NCBI GenBank assembly: GCA_964019425.1
Contig: OZ025832.1
Coordinates: 434,001-498,000 of the forward strand
DNA length: 64,000 nt
Source of the DNA: Flectonema sp. DT1601
Lineage: Eukaryota > Euglenozoa > Diplonemea > Diplonemida > Diplonemidae
Reading direction: 5' to 3'
Below, piece by piece: positions 28,736-39,379 of this stretch. Made by a program: the position numbers and the translations under genes. Below the pieces are notes generated by a model. The model was not told where the DNA came from, did not search any database, and saw only the letters and a list, made by a program, of their open reading frames with translations. Within the stretch, counting starts at the first letter, position 1. Each line of letters starts with the position of its first letter.

Positions 28736-30343
28736 GCGATCATAAATATATAAAAAAAAAGATTGCAAAAGGTTTATCGTCGTCGTAGCTTTGTGTCTAC
28801 CGCGCGCAAAGTAAAATTAGTATTATTCTTTCTGTAGTGTTTGTTAGTGTTTTTTTTCTATTCGTAGATGACAATTAGCAATCGTCGTTCAATCGTTTTT
28901 TTTTTTTTTTTGGTAGGCATTTCTTTTTAATATTTTCTTTCCTTCCATAACAGGACAAAAAAAAACCATTCAGATTAGCCTTATATGGAAAACAGATATA
29001 AAAAAGCTTAAAAAATGATTTTTTTTCTCCCCCCTTTTTTAGTGCGCCGCTAGTAGTGTGCGAACTAGCTAGAATAAGAACTGTTTTTTTCTTTTAACCT
29101 CGTTTAAGTGTAAGTTGTAACGGACTACAGGGCATGGGACGCTCAACCTGTTAGTACGTCGTCCCCGAATTACCAGATTCGACAACGTTTTCTGGTCAAT
29201 AAGACAAAAAATATAGTTATCTCTTTATATTTTTTCTTTTTATTTTCTCTTTTTTCTAAAGGTATTTTTCTTTGATTAACAACTACAAATATTTTTCAGT
29301 CAAGTACTTGATATTAATTTTGTTTTTATTTAATATCTAAAGTTGTTACTGTTTTTACATTGTCAAAATTTCACCCCCCTTTTTTATAAAAAAAATTACT
29401 AAGAAAAGTTAATTTTTATTTTTTTATAAAGATTGTTTATTTCTTGACGAAACTATAGGTGAAACCTACACTCTGCCGTATTACATTATACCCTGGTTTT
29501 GGTTTCCCAGGGCTCACTATTAATTCGTAATTGAATAACTCGATTCCGTACTGCACTGAATGACAGCAGACATGTATGCAGATAAGTTAGAAACATTTAT
29601 TATTATGTAGAGCAAGTACGTCAATTGCAGAGTGTTAGCCCTTATTAACATTTTTAGTAACTTGTGTCATGAATCTTTTTAATTTTATTATTGAGCTTTG
29701 ATACAATACAGAGAGAGTTATATTCGTATGAACCTAATCAAACAGTTTTCCCCCATTGCAACCAGATTTGGCCGAACCCTATATTCGTTTTAGCCAGTTT
29801 CAAGTTGCTTTATATTTAATCATTGTAGCAAGTTACCCCCTTTCCCTTCCCCCGGAGCTTGTCCTTCCCAGGCTGCTATCACCGAGCGGACCGCTGAAGA
29901 CTCGAGTAGTCTAGGAAAGCCTTACGTCGGGTTCGTCCACTGTTAACCTTTGTTTTTATTTTATTCTTTCACATTTATTTTAATTTACAACTGTTTTTCA
30001 CTGTTACGGTAGCGTAGGCAAGAGGTGCTCAACTACGTTCACGTGGCCTCCACCAAAGAAACTAGGCAAATGTTCAACGCCTCCTGTTTCATGGTGACAG
30101 TATTTTTATTTTTTGTGCAAAGACCTGCAGTATTCTTCCCAGATAAATCTTTTCGTATCGTATCAAATTTCCCCCGCGGTCATCAACTTTAACAGGGAGT
30201 ATGCTCGTGGTGAGGTGATGTTGTTCAAGGGTTTCCGGACAAGTGGGAAGTTGACTCACAGCAGTTTCCTTCATTTCTTGAATTGAAGTTACGTATCCTT
30301 TGAATTAATTCTTCATCACCAGAAACTCATCTTAGTTTAAAAA
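28736..30343. other. 1.6-kb non-coding stretch upstream of LRR gene A
   Basis: No credible coding region is seen. The stretch is AT-rich with unique sequence, small inverted repeats (TAGGTGAAACCTA near 29457; CTGG...CCAG near 29503-29521), and, from 29855 on, the conserved upstream region shared with the other LRR genes. It is duplicated as 35825-37432. Confidence 0.55.
29855..29948 (+). promoter_or_regulatory. conserved GC-rich element upstream of LRR genes, copy at A
   Basis: The element runs from GAGCTTGTCCTTCCCAGG to TGTTAACC. It recurs at 36944-37037 (A'), 40375-40468 (B), 45447-45540 (C) and 54394-54487 (C'), each about 370-490 bases before the start codon. It holds an AGACT-CGAGT-AGTCT hairpin (29898-29912) that is kept in all copies. 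B' and D lack it because their upstream regions are of another type. It may be a promoter, a 5' exon, or a small RNA; the sequence alone does not decide. Confidence 0.5.
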
Positions 30344-32290
30344 ATGGCAACTGTCGATTCCCTGTCCTCTGTTTTGAGGAGCCATCAGCGGTTCATGGCG
30401 AAGCTGCTCGTGGAGGTGGTGGGTCGGAAGGAGGAGTCGGGGGCGCTCATGGACAGCTTTTCAGAAGTTCTCAGATCTTCGGAGAAGATCATGGTTGGAA
30501 TGACGGATGCTGAGGCTGCGACTGAAATGACGACGTACAAGGAAGTGCACCGGGTGGCGAGGGAGAAGGAGTCGGCGAAGTTGGTGGAAGGAAGTTCGCG
30601 ATTACTTGGGAGCCTTGCCTTGCATCCTGACATGAGGTGTGACGATATCGGGTTCGTTAAAGCTGATCTCAAGGGGGACGGGACGTTGGAGCTGGTCGAA
30701 GAAGACCTGAGGAATGTATTCTCCTCCACCTGCTTCCCTCGGATGCTGAACGAGGATGAGTATTTCAACACACTTCTAATTGGTTACTTGGGGATGGGTG
30801 AAACAGAGGAGGGTGTCCCTGCCCAACTCAGGAAGGAACTCTTCTTGCTGCTTGATTGGCCGAGACTCTCCCACTCGTCGAAGGAAGAAGTTAGATCCCA
30901 ATTTGAAAACACTTCATGGGGTGCCGAGATCCTCCGTGAGCTGGAAGATTCGAACAACTGGGGTACTGTGAAAAGAGCATACAAATGGCCTGAACGTGTT
31001 GTGACTGCGGTGGAGTTGAGGACTTCACATCTTCGTACTCGAATTGACATTTTGTTCACACAACGTCCCGACATGTTGTGTGTCTTCGATGCTTCAGATT
31101 ATATCGATGATGAAGGCACCCTTTCTAGTGATTGTGTTGAGATGCTGCCGTCTTCCATCCGACGGTTGTCATTCACTAACTGCAGCCGTTGCATTAAATT
31201 TCAGCAGGATTTCCTTTCTGGCAGTTGTGACTCGCTGACGTCAATCGATTTCACATCTTTTCACAATGTGACGGTCATCTCCGACAGGTTCTTGAATAAC
31301 TTGAAGTCTCTGACTCACGTTAATTTATCTTCATTTAGTGAGGTAACTAACATTGGCAATAGCTTTATTAGAAACTGTGAGTCCCTCACCTCCATCGATG
31401 TTTCAGGTTTTCAGAAACTGACTACGATAGGAAATGGATTCTTAGAAAACTCAAAGTCTCTGACTAGCGTGGACTTGTCTTCCTTGAGTGAAGTTAAGAG
31501 CATTGGCTATAACTTTATTAGAAACTGTGAGTCCCTCACCTCCATCGATGTTTCCGGTTTTCAGAAACTGACTACGATAAGAAATGGATTCTTAGAAAAC
31601 TCAAAGTCTCTGACTAGCGTGGACTTGTCTTCCTTGAGTGAAGTTACGAGAATTGGCCATAGCTTTATTAGTAACTGTGAGTCCCTCACCTCCATCGATG
31701 TTTCCGGTTTTCAGAAACTGACTACAATAGAATCTGGATTCTTAGAAAACTCAAAGTCTCTGACTAGCGTGGACTTGTCTTCCTTGAGTGAAGTTACGTA
31801 CATTGGCAATATATTTATTAGTAACTGTGAGTCCCTCACCTCCATAGATGTTTCTGGTTTTCAGAAATTGACTACAATAGAATCTGGATTCTTAGAAAAC
31901 TCAAAGTCTCTGACTAGCGTGGACTTGTCTTCCTTGAGTGAAGTTACGTACATTGGCAATAGCTTTATTAGTAACTGTGAGTCCCTCACCTCCATCGATG
32001 TTTCTGGTTTTCAGAAATTGACTACAATAGAATCTGGATTCTTAGAAAACTCAAAGTCTCTGACTAGCGTGGACTTGTCTTCCTTGAGTGAAGTTATGTA
32101 CATTGGCAATAGCTTTATTAGTAACTGTGAGTCCCTCACCTCCATCGATGTTTCCGGGTTGAAGAATGTGATTGAAATGCCATTAGGAGGTAAAATCTTG
32201 TCTAATACGAAACTGAATACGAAAGATGTAAGGGGATTAAAGCAGTGCAGTGATTCAGTTAGAAGACATATCAATTACAGTGTTATTTAA
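30344..32290 (+). CDS. LRR array gene A (BspA/TpLRR-like), 648 aa
   Basis: Three parts are visible. Residues 1 to about 290 form an N-terminal domain of unknown family, mostly helical and charged, with no signal peptide or membrane segment, so the protein is probably cytosolic. From about residue 294 come 25-residue leucine-rich repeats in alternating pairs, type 1 SKSLTSVDLSSLSEVxxIxxxFIxN and type 2 CESLTSIDVSGFQKLTxIxxxFLEN, with five type-2 repeats. Residues 605-648 are a C-terminal cap of type i (GLKNVIEMPLGGKILSN... ending HINYSVI). LRRs of this form are binding surfaces, and the variable x positions would face one side. The 5' coding DNA is much richer in G+C than neighbouring genes (70 of the first 120 bases). 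The start ATG follows A-rich TTTAAAAA. An identical copy is at 37433. The ligand and role are unknown. Confidence 0.9.
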   Translation: MATVDSLSSVLRSHQRFMAKLLVEVVGRKEESGALMDSFSEVLRSSEKIMVGMTDAEAATEMTTYKEVHRVAREKESAKLVEGSSRLLGSLALHPDMRCDDIGFVKADLKGDGTLELVEEDLRNVFSSTCFPRMLNEDEYFNTLLIGYLGMGETEEGVPAQLRKELFLLLDWPRLSHSSKEEVRSQFENTSWGAEILRELEDSNNWGTVKRAYKWPERVVTAVELRTSHLRTRIDILFTQRPDMLCVFDASDYIDDEGTLSSDCVEMLPSSIRRLSFTNCSRCIKFQQDFLSGSCDSLTSIDFTSFHNVTVISDRFLNNLKSLTHVNLSSFSEVTNIGNSFIRNCESLTSIDVSGFQKLTTIGNGFLENSKSLTSVDLSSLSEVKSIGYNFIRNCESLTSIDVSGFQKLTTIRNGFLENSKSLTSVDLSSLSEVTRIGHSFISNCESLTSIDVSGFQKLTTIESGFLENSKSLTSVDLSSLSEVTYIGNIFISNCESLTSIDVSGFQKLTTIESGFLENSKSLTSVDLSSLSEVTYIGNSFISNCESLTSIDVSGFQKLTTIESGFLENSKSLTSVDLSSLSEVMYIGNSFISNCESLTSIDVSGLKNVIEMPLGGKILSNTKLNTKDVRGLKQCSDSVRRHINYSVI

Positions 32291-32975
32291 ATAGACAGGT
32301 TCGATCAACTCTTTTTTTATTATTATAAAAGAAAAATGTGAATAATAAAAGTAAAGAAACAACAACAGAAGGAGAATTATATATCTCTTTCCTTGTATCA
32401 AATTACTTTGCTCCCGGTGTGCACAATTTTTAATCATTTTAAAAGTTTATCATCTAGCTTTATTTAATGAAATTTATTTCATCTTTACTTTTTTTTTTTT
32501 TTTTTTTTGACGTTGATGTTTCAACTATTGACAACAAATTTCTGGACTTATATACAAACATTATTTTAGTTATGTACGAAAGCTTATTATTTTTGGAATT
32601 TTCTTTCTGTTTAACCCGATTACCAATTTTTAGTGTTATAAAGTATATTTACTGTTTTTCCACCATTGTCAAACTATCACAAACCTCATTCATCAAACAG
32701 CCATGTGGTCGTATTATAAAGAAAGATGTATATGGAGGAAAGAAGACTTTTTATTTTTTTCACCTTCCCCCCACTCCCAGATCATTTCTCTTTTATTTTC
32801 TTTAGTTGTTTACAACCTGTTAGCCTCTGGGCAAGGTGTTAACCTAGTACATGGAGGTCATTGAGACTAGCGTGGAGATGTGCTACATTAAACCGTGGGA
32901 GACCGTATGGTTGTTCTTGCGTAATTTTACTCACCGATCCGTTTTAACCAGACAAATGTTTTAACGGCTTTTTCC
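32291..32975. other. 3' flank of LRR gene A with a copy of the signal-peptide gene's upstream region
   Basis: After the stop comes an AT-rich 3' flank with a T run. Bases 32547-32702 closely match 60290-60445, the region directly upstream of the 390-aa gene at 60446, including the pyrimidine-rich stretch and ATCAAACAGCC. The match then stops. A 53-codon frame beginning ATGTGGTCGTATTAT at 32703 follows and is conserved, with changes, after B; I do not call it a gene. Confidence 0.6.
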
Positions 32976-34718
32976 ATGTTGAGTTCTTTGCTGCTTTTCC
33001 TATATAGCATATATAGGATTAAGTTTCCGAAAGAGAATGCGAATCGAATCAGAATAAAATTTAAAATAAAGGAATCTGCCAAATCCGTAAAGTGGTGGAA
33101 ACAACATTCCTTCATCCACTCCTCAGGCGATGATTCAGTTAGTAGTAGATCACTACTTCCAGTGATTGACACTCAGCCTATTGACTGGAGGATTAAAGTT
33201 TGTGTCCCTCCGGGATTCACAGCGTGGGTTCCAACCAGAATCTGTATCAGAAAACCTCCCATAACATGCACAGGATGTAACAGAGCTCTTTGTTCATTCG
33301 GTACGAGAGCTACACCACCAGAGCTATTGGGTTTTGTTATAGCAAAACACCTGATGCAAATTAATCTTTTAGACTCTCCGGTTCCGGTTCGTATTTGGTG
33401 TCAGTCTACTGTCTATGTCAACGCTCAAAACCTTGCTTCAGTATTTCGAGTACTGCTTAAAGGATCTGATATGTTACTTCCGGGATATGGATTCTCTTGT
33501 TACAGTATAGTAGTGGTTCCAAGCTCTTGGAATATTTTGGGACTCGCACTTCGAAGTGGTGTTTTTATGAGCGCCAGTGTTATCGAAAGATGTTCCCTCC
33601 ATAACGGTTCTGCTTACCAACTATGTGCTCATGAGATGAGCCATCAGTGGTTTGGTCTTGGTGTAAGCAGCTTAGAACCATGGATGAACGAAGCCTTTGC
33701 TTGCTATTGCGAGGTTCGAATCCCTCAACTGGGACTTGAATACAACAATAACGATGCGTTTACTCAACTTTTGTTGATAGGATTTATGAGAGAGAGGCTT
33801 CTGTCAGATCATATACGAAATTCACAACCTGAATATTGTTCTATTATATCGTCGAATGATACGGCTTGTCGTAATAAAGGTTATTTAATATTATTACATC
33901 TCATGTTAAAGTTGGGAACGCCTATTATATTTGATAAGCTACTTAGAGGTTGGTGTTCTGAGAATGTCGGTAAGAGAGTATCATCGAATGACTTCTTACT
34001 CTATTACAATAAATTCGTTTACGATAATCGAATTGGAATTGAGTCAGAAGTGCGGGAATCTGACATGCGAGAGTGGTTGGAGTCTAGTGAGTTTCCAGAT
34101 GTACTCAGGCCACCACGGACTCAACCTAGCATAATAAAAATTCTTAACCAGATTGAAACTGCTTCATCGCTTCGCGATAAGACGATATTCGCAAAGTGGT
34201 CTGAATTACCGTATGAAAGAGAATTGTGGTGCCTGACCATGGATTCTGTTAGGAATAATTCAAACGTTAAGATCAATAATGCGGTTTTATTGTCCTTGGC
34301 AGCTGATCCTAAATTAATGCCTCGAAATGACTTAGAGATCGAAGGAAGATTTTTAGACATCGTTATTAACTTACAATTGGAAGATTTGTATCCAGCAGTT
34401 GAAAATTTCATTGTCAAACATCAGTCTATGGGAATATTCTTGTTGGGTGAATTGTTGTTTGGTGGAGTTACTGAAAGAAAACTCGCTCTTGACATTCGAA
34501 AAAAACTCAGCGGGTGTCAGATGAACGACGCGTTTCAAATGACTGAAAACTTATTTCTCGAACACAACGTCACTGAACTGAATTATATGAGAGAGCCAAG
34601 CGAGATAATCTCGTCTGACGATAATGAATCCGAGAGTCCAAAAAAAAGAATCTATGGAAACAGCAATGGTCACATAAAAAGATCGAAGCGTGACGACCAA
34701 AGAAACAGCGCTGCTTGA
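32976..34718 (+). pseudogene. truncated, rearranged second copy of the M1 gene with a new N-terminus
   Basis: The duplicated copy lacks codons 1-125 of the M1 gene. The breakpoint joins LRR-gene flank sequence to the M1 frame in phase: an ATG at 32976 begins MLSSLLLFLYSIYR, followed without interruption by the 566 remaining residues, identical to the intact gene and including HEMSH. The result is an open 580-aa frame with a hydrophobic leader that could act as a signal peptide or membrane anchor in place of the N-terminal beta domain. Loss of part of the N-terminal domain probably harms folding, hence 'pseudogene'; but with an intact frame, an ATG, and a pyrimidine tract plus AG upstream (CTTTTATTTTCTTTAG, about 32790-32805) it could equally be a newborn chimeric gene. 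Confidence 0.65.
33009..33015. other. junction of tandem duplication 1 (7 novel bases)
   Basis: Between the end of copy 1 (TATATAGC) and the start of copy 2 (GGATTAAG) lie seven bases ATATATA that belong to neither parent end. They could be copied from the adjacent TATATA. A short templated filler at a breakpoint is typical of end joining rather than homologous exchange. Confidence 0.75.
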
Positions 34719-35348
34719 TGTGACTTTTCTTCTCGCAGTGCTCTGTTATCGATTCAGAGGGTCAATTCTCTTTGCATATATCATCTTTTTTTTAAATTAT
34801 AAGAAGAGAAGTCTTTTCCTGTTTACTTCTGAACATGAGAGACGAATTTGAAAAAAAAAAAAAAAAAAAAAAAGAATTTCTGTGTGACGAGTGAAAAAAA
34901 AAAGTAAATTATCATTAGTATAAAATATAGAGAAGTCAATTTGTGTTTATTTCTGAACATGGCATCTCACATGGTTGTTCCTATCGTTATGTAAAAAAAA
35001 AAAATTTTTTTTTTTATAGATTTTTTTGTGTCGTGCACACCTGTTGTAGGCAGAAAGTCCAGAAAAAAAAAAAAAAAAAAAAAACTGCTGCTAACATCAT
35101 TAATTACGTGTAAGAAATATTATTTCAGATCAGGAAAAAAAAAATAGATTTATAAAGCTCTGGGCAGACCTTTATGATGGAATGAGGTACCCTTAGGAGT
35201 TTAAAAAATTCATTCTCGTCAAAACTTGTTAGGAATGCGGTTCTTTTCAATCCTGCCAAACACCTAAAAAAAAAAAATAAAAAAAAAAATCATTTTCATT
35301 GTCATTGTAATCCACCGCAGTTATTATACAAAAAAACAACAACAACAA
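34719..35348. other. spacer, copy of 27630-28259
   Basis: This is the duplicated spacer between the M1 fragment and the SDHD copy, with the same homopolymer runs. No gene is seen. Confidence 0.55.
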
Positions 35349-35824
35349 ATGCTCTCAGTCAGCAGGATGATGCAGAGAAGAACTCTCACTCGTAGTAGAG
35401 TTTTGAAAAGATTGATCTCAGAGTCGAGAACCAGCACTCAGGAAGTCGATGCTGCTCAGTCAATGAGAACTGTGAGTAGGGTAACTCCAGGAAAGTTTTT
35501 CATGGTTAATTTTATTGCTGGAGAACAATCGACAATCTCAATTGCCAACAGAGTTAATTCTGTTATTGCTGTTGGAGCCTTCGCTCTCATTGTGCCACTG
35601 TACGGCTCAAGTGCTATTGTGTACTCCTGGGTAGTACCAACAATCGGTGTTTTTTCTGTAGTGTCAATGCACTACCACGTTGGGACTAAGGCATCTGTGT
35701 ATGTTATTTATTTATTTATTTATTTATAAATAGTTTTCTCTGGATTTAATTTAATACAAACAGACCTCTTGCTGCCATCGTTGCGTTAATCTTCTTGTTT
35801 AAGTGCTTCGTTGAGAAGGAATGA
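35349..35824 (+). CDS. second copy of the SDHD-like gene, one intron
   Basis: This is the complete duplicate of the gene at 28260: exons 35349-35698 and 35764-35824, intron 35699-35763, same 136-aa product with presequence and three membrane helices. I saw no differences in coding or intron sequence. Its spacer and presumed splice acceptor (CCACCGCAG) were copied as well, so it should be expressed like the original unless the upstream region beyond the breakpoint matters. It offers a doubled gene dose of one candidate complex II subunit. The family assignment carries the same uncertainty as for the first copy. Confidence 0.55.
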
Positions 35825-37432
35825 GCGATCATAAATATATAAAAAAAAAGATTGCAAAAGGTTTATCGTCGTCGTAGCTTTGTGTCTACCGCGCGCAAAG
35901 TAAAATTAGTATTATTCTTTCTGTAGTGTTTGTTAGTGTTTTTTTTCTATTCGTAGATGACAATTAGCAATCGTCGTTCAATCGTTTTTTTTTTTTTTTT
36001 GGTAGGCATTTCTTTTTAATATTTTCTTTCCTTCCATAACAGGACAAAAAAAAACCATTCAGATTAGCCTTATATGGAAAACAGATATAAAAAAGCTTAA
36101 AAAATGATTTTTTTTCTCCCCCCTTTTTTAGTGCGCCGCTAGTAGTGTGCGAACTAGCTAGAATAAGAACTGTTTTTTTCTTTTAACCTCGTTTAAGTGT
36201 AAGTTGTAACGGACTACAGGGCATGGGACGCTCAACCTGTTAGTACGTCGTCCCCGAATTACCAGATTCGACAACGTTTTCTGGTCAATAAGACAAAAAA
36301 TATAGTTATCTCTTTATATTTTTTCTTTTTATTTTCTCTTTTTTCTAAAGGTATTTTTCTTTGATTAACAACTACAAATATTTTTCAGTCAAGTACTTGA
36401 TATTAATTTTGTTTTTATTTAATATCTAAAGTTGTTACTGTTTTTACATTGTCAAAATTTCACCCCCCTTTTTTATAAAAAAAATTACTAAGAAAAGTTA
36501 ATTTTTATTTTTTTATAAAGATTGTTTATTTCTTGACGAAACTATAGGTGAAACCTACACTCTGCCGTATTACATTATACCCTGGTTTTGGTTTCCCAGG
36601 GCTCACTATTAATTCGTAATTGAATAACTCGATTCCGTACTGCACTGAATGACAGCAGACATGTATGCAGATAAGTTAGAAACATTTATTATTATGTAGA
36701 GCAAGTACGTCAATTGCAGAGTGTTAGCCCTTATTAACATTTTTAGTAACTTGTGTCATGAATCTTTTTAATTTTATTATTGAGCTTTGATACAATACAG
36801 AGAGAGTTATATTCGTATGAACCTAATCAAACAGTTTTCCCCCATTGCAACCAGATTTGGCCGAACCCTATATTCGTTTTAGCCAGTTTCAAGTTGCTTT
36901 ATATTTAATCATTGTAGCAAGTTACCCCCTTTCCCTTCCCCCGGAGCTTGTCCTTCCCAGGCTGCTATCACCGAGCGGACCGCTGAAGACTCGAGTAGTC
37001 TAGGAAAGCCTTACGTCGGGTTCGTCCACTGTTAACCTTTGTTTTTATTTTATTCTTTCACATTTATTTTAATTTACAACTGTTTTTCACTGTTACGGTA
37101 GCGTAGGCAAGAGGTGCTCAACTACGTTCACGTGGCCTCCACCAAAGAAACTAGGCAAATGTTCAACGCCTCCTGTTTCATGGTGACAGTATTTTTATTT
37201 TTTGTGCAAAGACCTGCAGTATTCTTCCCAGATAAATCTTTTCGTATCGTATCAAATTTCCCCCGCGGTCATCAACTTTAACAGGGAGTATGCTCGTGGT
37301 GAGGTGATGTTGTTCAAGGGTTTCCGGACAAGTGGGAAGTTGACTCACAGCAGTTTCCTTCATTTCTTGAATTGAAGTTACGTATCCTTTGAATTAATTC
37401 TTCATCACCAGAAACTCATCTTAGTTTAAAAA
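35825..37432. other. non-coding stretch upstream of LRR gene A', copy of 28736-30343
   Basis: This is the duplicate of the 1.6-kb stretch upstream of gene A, with the conserved GC-rich element at 36944-37037. No gene is seen. Confidence 0.55.
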
Positions 37433-39379
37433 ATGGCAACTGTCGATTCCCTGTCCTCTGTTTTGAGGAGCCATCAGCGGTTCATGGCGAAGCTGCTCGT
37501 GGAGGTGGTGGGTCGGAAGGAGGAGTCGGGGGCGCTCATGGACAGCTTTTCAGAAGTTCTCAGATCTTCGGAGAAGATCATGGTTGGAATGACGGATGCT
37601 GAGGCTGCGACTGAAATGACGACGTACAAGGAAGTGCACCGGGTGGCGAGGGAGAAGGAGTCGGCGAAGTTGGTGGAAGGAAGTTCGCGATTACTTGGGA
37701 GCCTTGCCTTGCATCCTGACATGAGGTGTGACGATATCGGGTTCGTTAAAGCTGATCTCAAGGGGGACGGGACGTTGGAGCTGGTCGAAGAAGACCTGAG
37801 GAATGTATTCTCCTCCACCTGCTTCCCTCGGATGCTGAACGAGGATGAGTATTTCAACACACTTCTAATTGGTTACTTGGGGATGGGTGAAACAGAGGAG
37901 GGTGTCCCTGCCCAACTCAGGAAGGAACTCTTCTTGCTGCTTGATTGGCCGAGACTCTCCCACTCGTCGAAGGAAGAAGTTAGATCCCAATTTGAAAACA
38001 CTTCATGGGGTGCCGAGATCCTCCGTGAGCTGGAAGATTCGAACAACTGGGGTACTGTGAAAAGAGCATACAAATGGCCTGAACGTGTTGTGACTGCGGT
38101 GGAGTTGAGGACTTCACATCTTCGTACTCGAATTGACATTTTGTTCACACAACGTCCCGACATGTTGTGTGTCTTCGATGCTTCAGATTATATCGATGAT
38201 GAAGGCACCCTTTCTAGTGATTGTGTTGAGATGCTGCCGTCTTCCATCCGACGGTTGTCATTCACTAACTGCAGCCGTTGCATTAAATTTCAGCAGGATT
38301 TCCTTTCTGGCAGTTGTGACTCGCTGACGTCAATCGATTTCACATCTTTTCACAATGTGACGGTCATCTCCGACAGGTTCTTGAATAACTTGAAGTCTCT
38401 GACTCACGTTAATTTATCTTCATTTAGTGAGGTAACTAACATTGGCAATAGCTTTATTAGAAACTGTGAGTCCCTCACCTCCATCGATGTTTCAGGTTTT
38501 CAGAAACTGACTACGATAGGAAATGGATTCTTAGAAAACTCAAAGTCTCTGACTAGCGTGGACTTGTCTTCCTTGAGTGAAGTTAAGAGCATTGGCTATA
38601 ACTTTATTAGAAACTGTGAGTCCCTCACCTCCATCGATGTTTCCGGTTTTCAGAAACTGACTACGATAAGAAATGGATTCTTAGAAAACTCAAAGTCTCT
38701 GACTAGCGTGGACTTGTCTTCCTTGAGTGAAGTTACGAGAATTGGCCATAGCTTTATTAGTAACTGTGAGTCCCTCACCTCCATCGATGTTTCCGGTTTT
38801 CAGAAACTGACTACAATAGAATCTGGATTCTTAGAAAACTCAAAGTCTCTGACTAGCGTGGACTTGTCTTCCTTGAGTGAAGTTACGTACATTGGCAATA
38901 TATTTATTAGTAACTGTGAGTCCCTCACCTCCATAGATGTTTCTGGTTTTCAGAAATTGACTACAATAGAATCTGGATTCTTAGAAAACTCAAAGTCTCT
39001 GACTAGCGTGGACTTGTCTTCCTTGAGTGAAGTTACGTACATTGGCAATAGCTTTATTAGTAACTGTGAGTCCCTCACCTCCATCGATGTTTCTGGTTTT
39101 CAGAAATTGACTACAATAGAATCTGGATTCTTAGAAAACTCAAAGTCTCTGACTAGCGTGGACTTGTCTTCCTTGAGTGAAGTTATGTACATTGGCAATA
39201 GCTTTATTAGTAACTGTGAGTCCCTCACCTCCATCGATGTTTCCGGGTTGAAGAATGTGATTGAAATGCCATTAGGAGGTAAAATCTTGTCTAATACGAA
39301 ACTGAATACGAAAGATGTAAGGGGATTAAAGCAGTGCAGTGATTCAGTTAGAAGACATATCAATTACAGTGTTATTTAA
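37433..39379 (+). CDS. LRR array gene A' (identical copy of A), 648 aa
   Basis: The protein is identical to the product of the gene at 30344: N-terminal helical domain, five 50-residue repeat pairs, and type i C-terminal cap. It arose with tandem duplication 1. In contrast to B versus B', no repeat units have been gained or lost, so the duplication is presumably very recent. It is flanked on the right by the ancestral single-copy continuation leading to gene B. Confidence 0.9.
   Translation: MATVDSLSSVLRSHQRFMAKLLVEVVGRKEESGALMDSFSEVLRSSEKIMVGMTDAEAATEMTTYKEVHRVAREKESAKLVEGSSRLLGSLALHPDMRCDDIGFVKADLKGDGTLELVEEDLRNVFSSTCFPRMLNEDEYFNTLLIGYLGMGETEEGVPAQLRKELFLLLDWPRLSHSSKEEVRSQFENTSWGAEILRELEDSNNWGTVKRAYKWPERVVTAVELRTSHLRTRIDILFTQRPDMLCVFDASDYIDDEGTLSSDCVEMLPSSIRRLSFTNCSRCIKFQQDFLSGSCDSLTSIDFTSFHNVTVISDRFLNNLKSLTHVNLSSFSEVTNIGNSFIRNCESLTSIDVSGFQKLTTIGNGFLENSKSLTSVDLSSLSEVKSIGYNFIRNCESLTSIDVSGFQKLTTIRNGFLENSKSLTSVDLSSLSEVTRIGHSFISNCESLTSIDVSGFQKLTTIESGFLENSKSLTSVDLSSLSEVTYIGNIFISNCESLTSIDVSGFQKLTTIESGFLENSKSLTSVDLSSLSEVTYIGNSFISNCESLTSIDVSGFQKLTTIESGFLENSKSLTSVDLSSLSEVMYIGNSFISNCESLTSIDVSGLKNVIEMPLGGKILSNTKLNTKDVRGLKQCSDSVRRHINYSVI

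Larger units (their letters stand above)
25927..33008. repeat. tandem duplication 1, copy 1 (7,089-bp period)
   Basis: This segment, from codon 125/126 of the M1 gene through SDHD and LRR gene A to its 3' flank, recurs with a constant offset of 7,089 bases at 33016-40097. I saw no difference between the copies in the stretches compared, including homopolymer runs. Identity starts at GGATTAAGTTTCC and stops at TATATAGC. Confidence 0.92.

Noticed and set aside
32703-32864. 53-codon frame starting ATGTGGTCGTATTAT after gene A, with variants after A', B and B'
   Set aside because: It is short, lacks domain features, and its conservation follows from duplication of the spacer. Expression data would be needed to call it.
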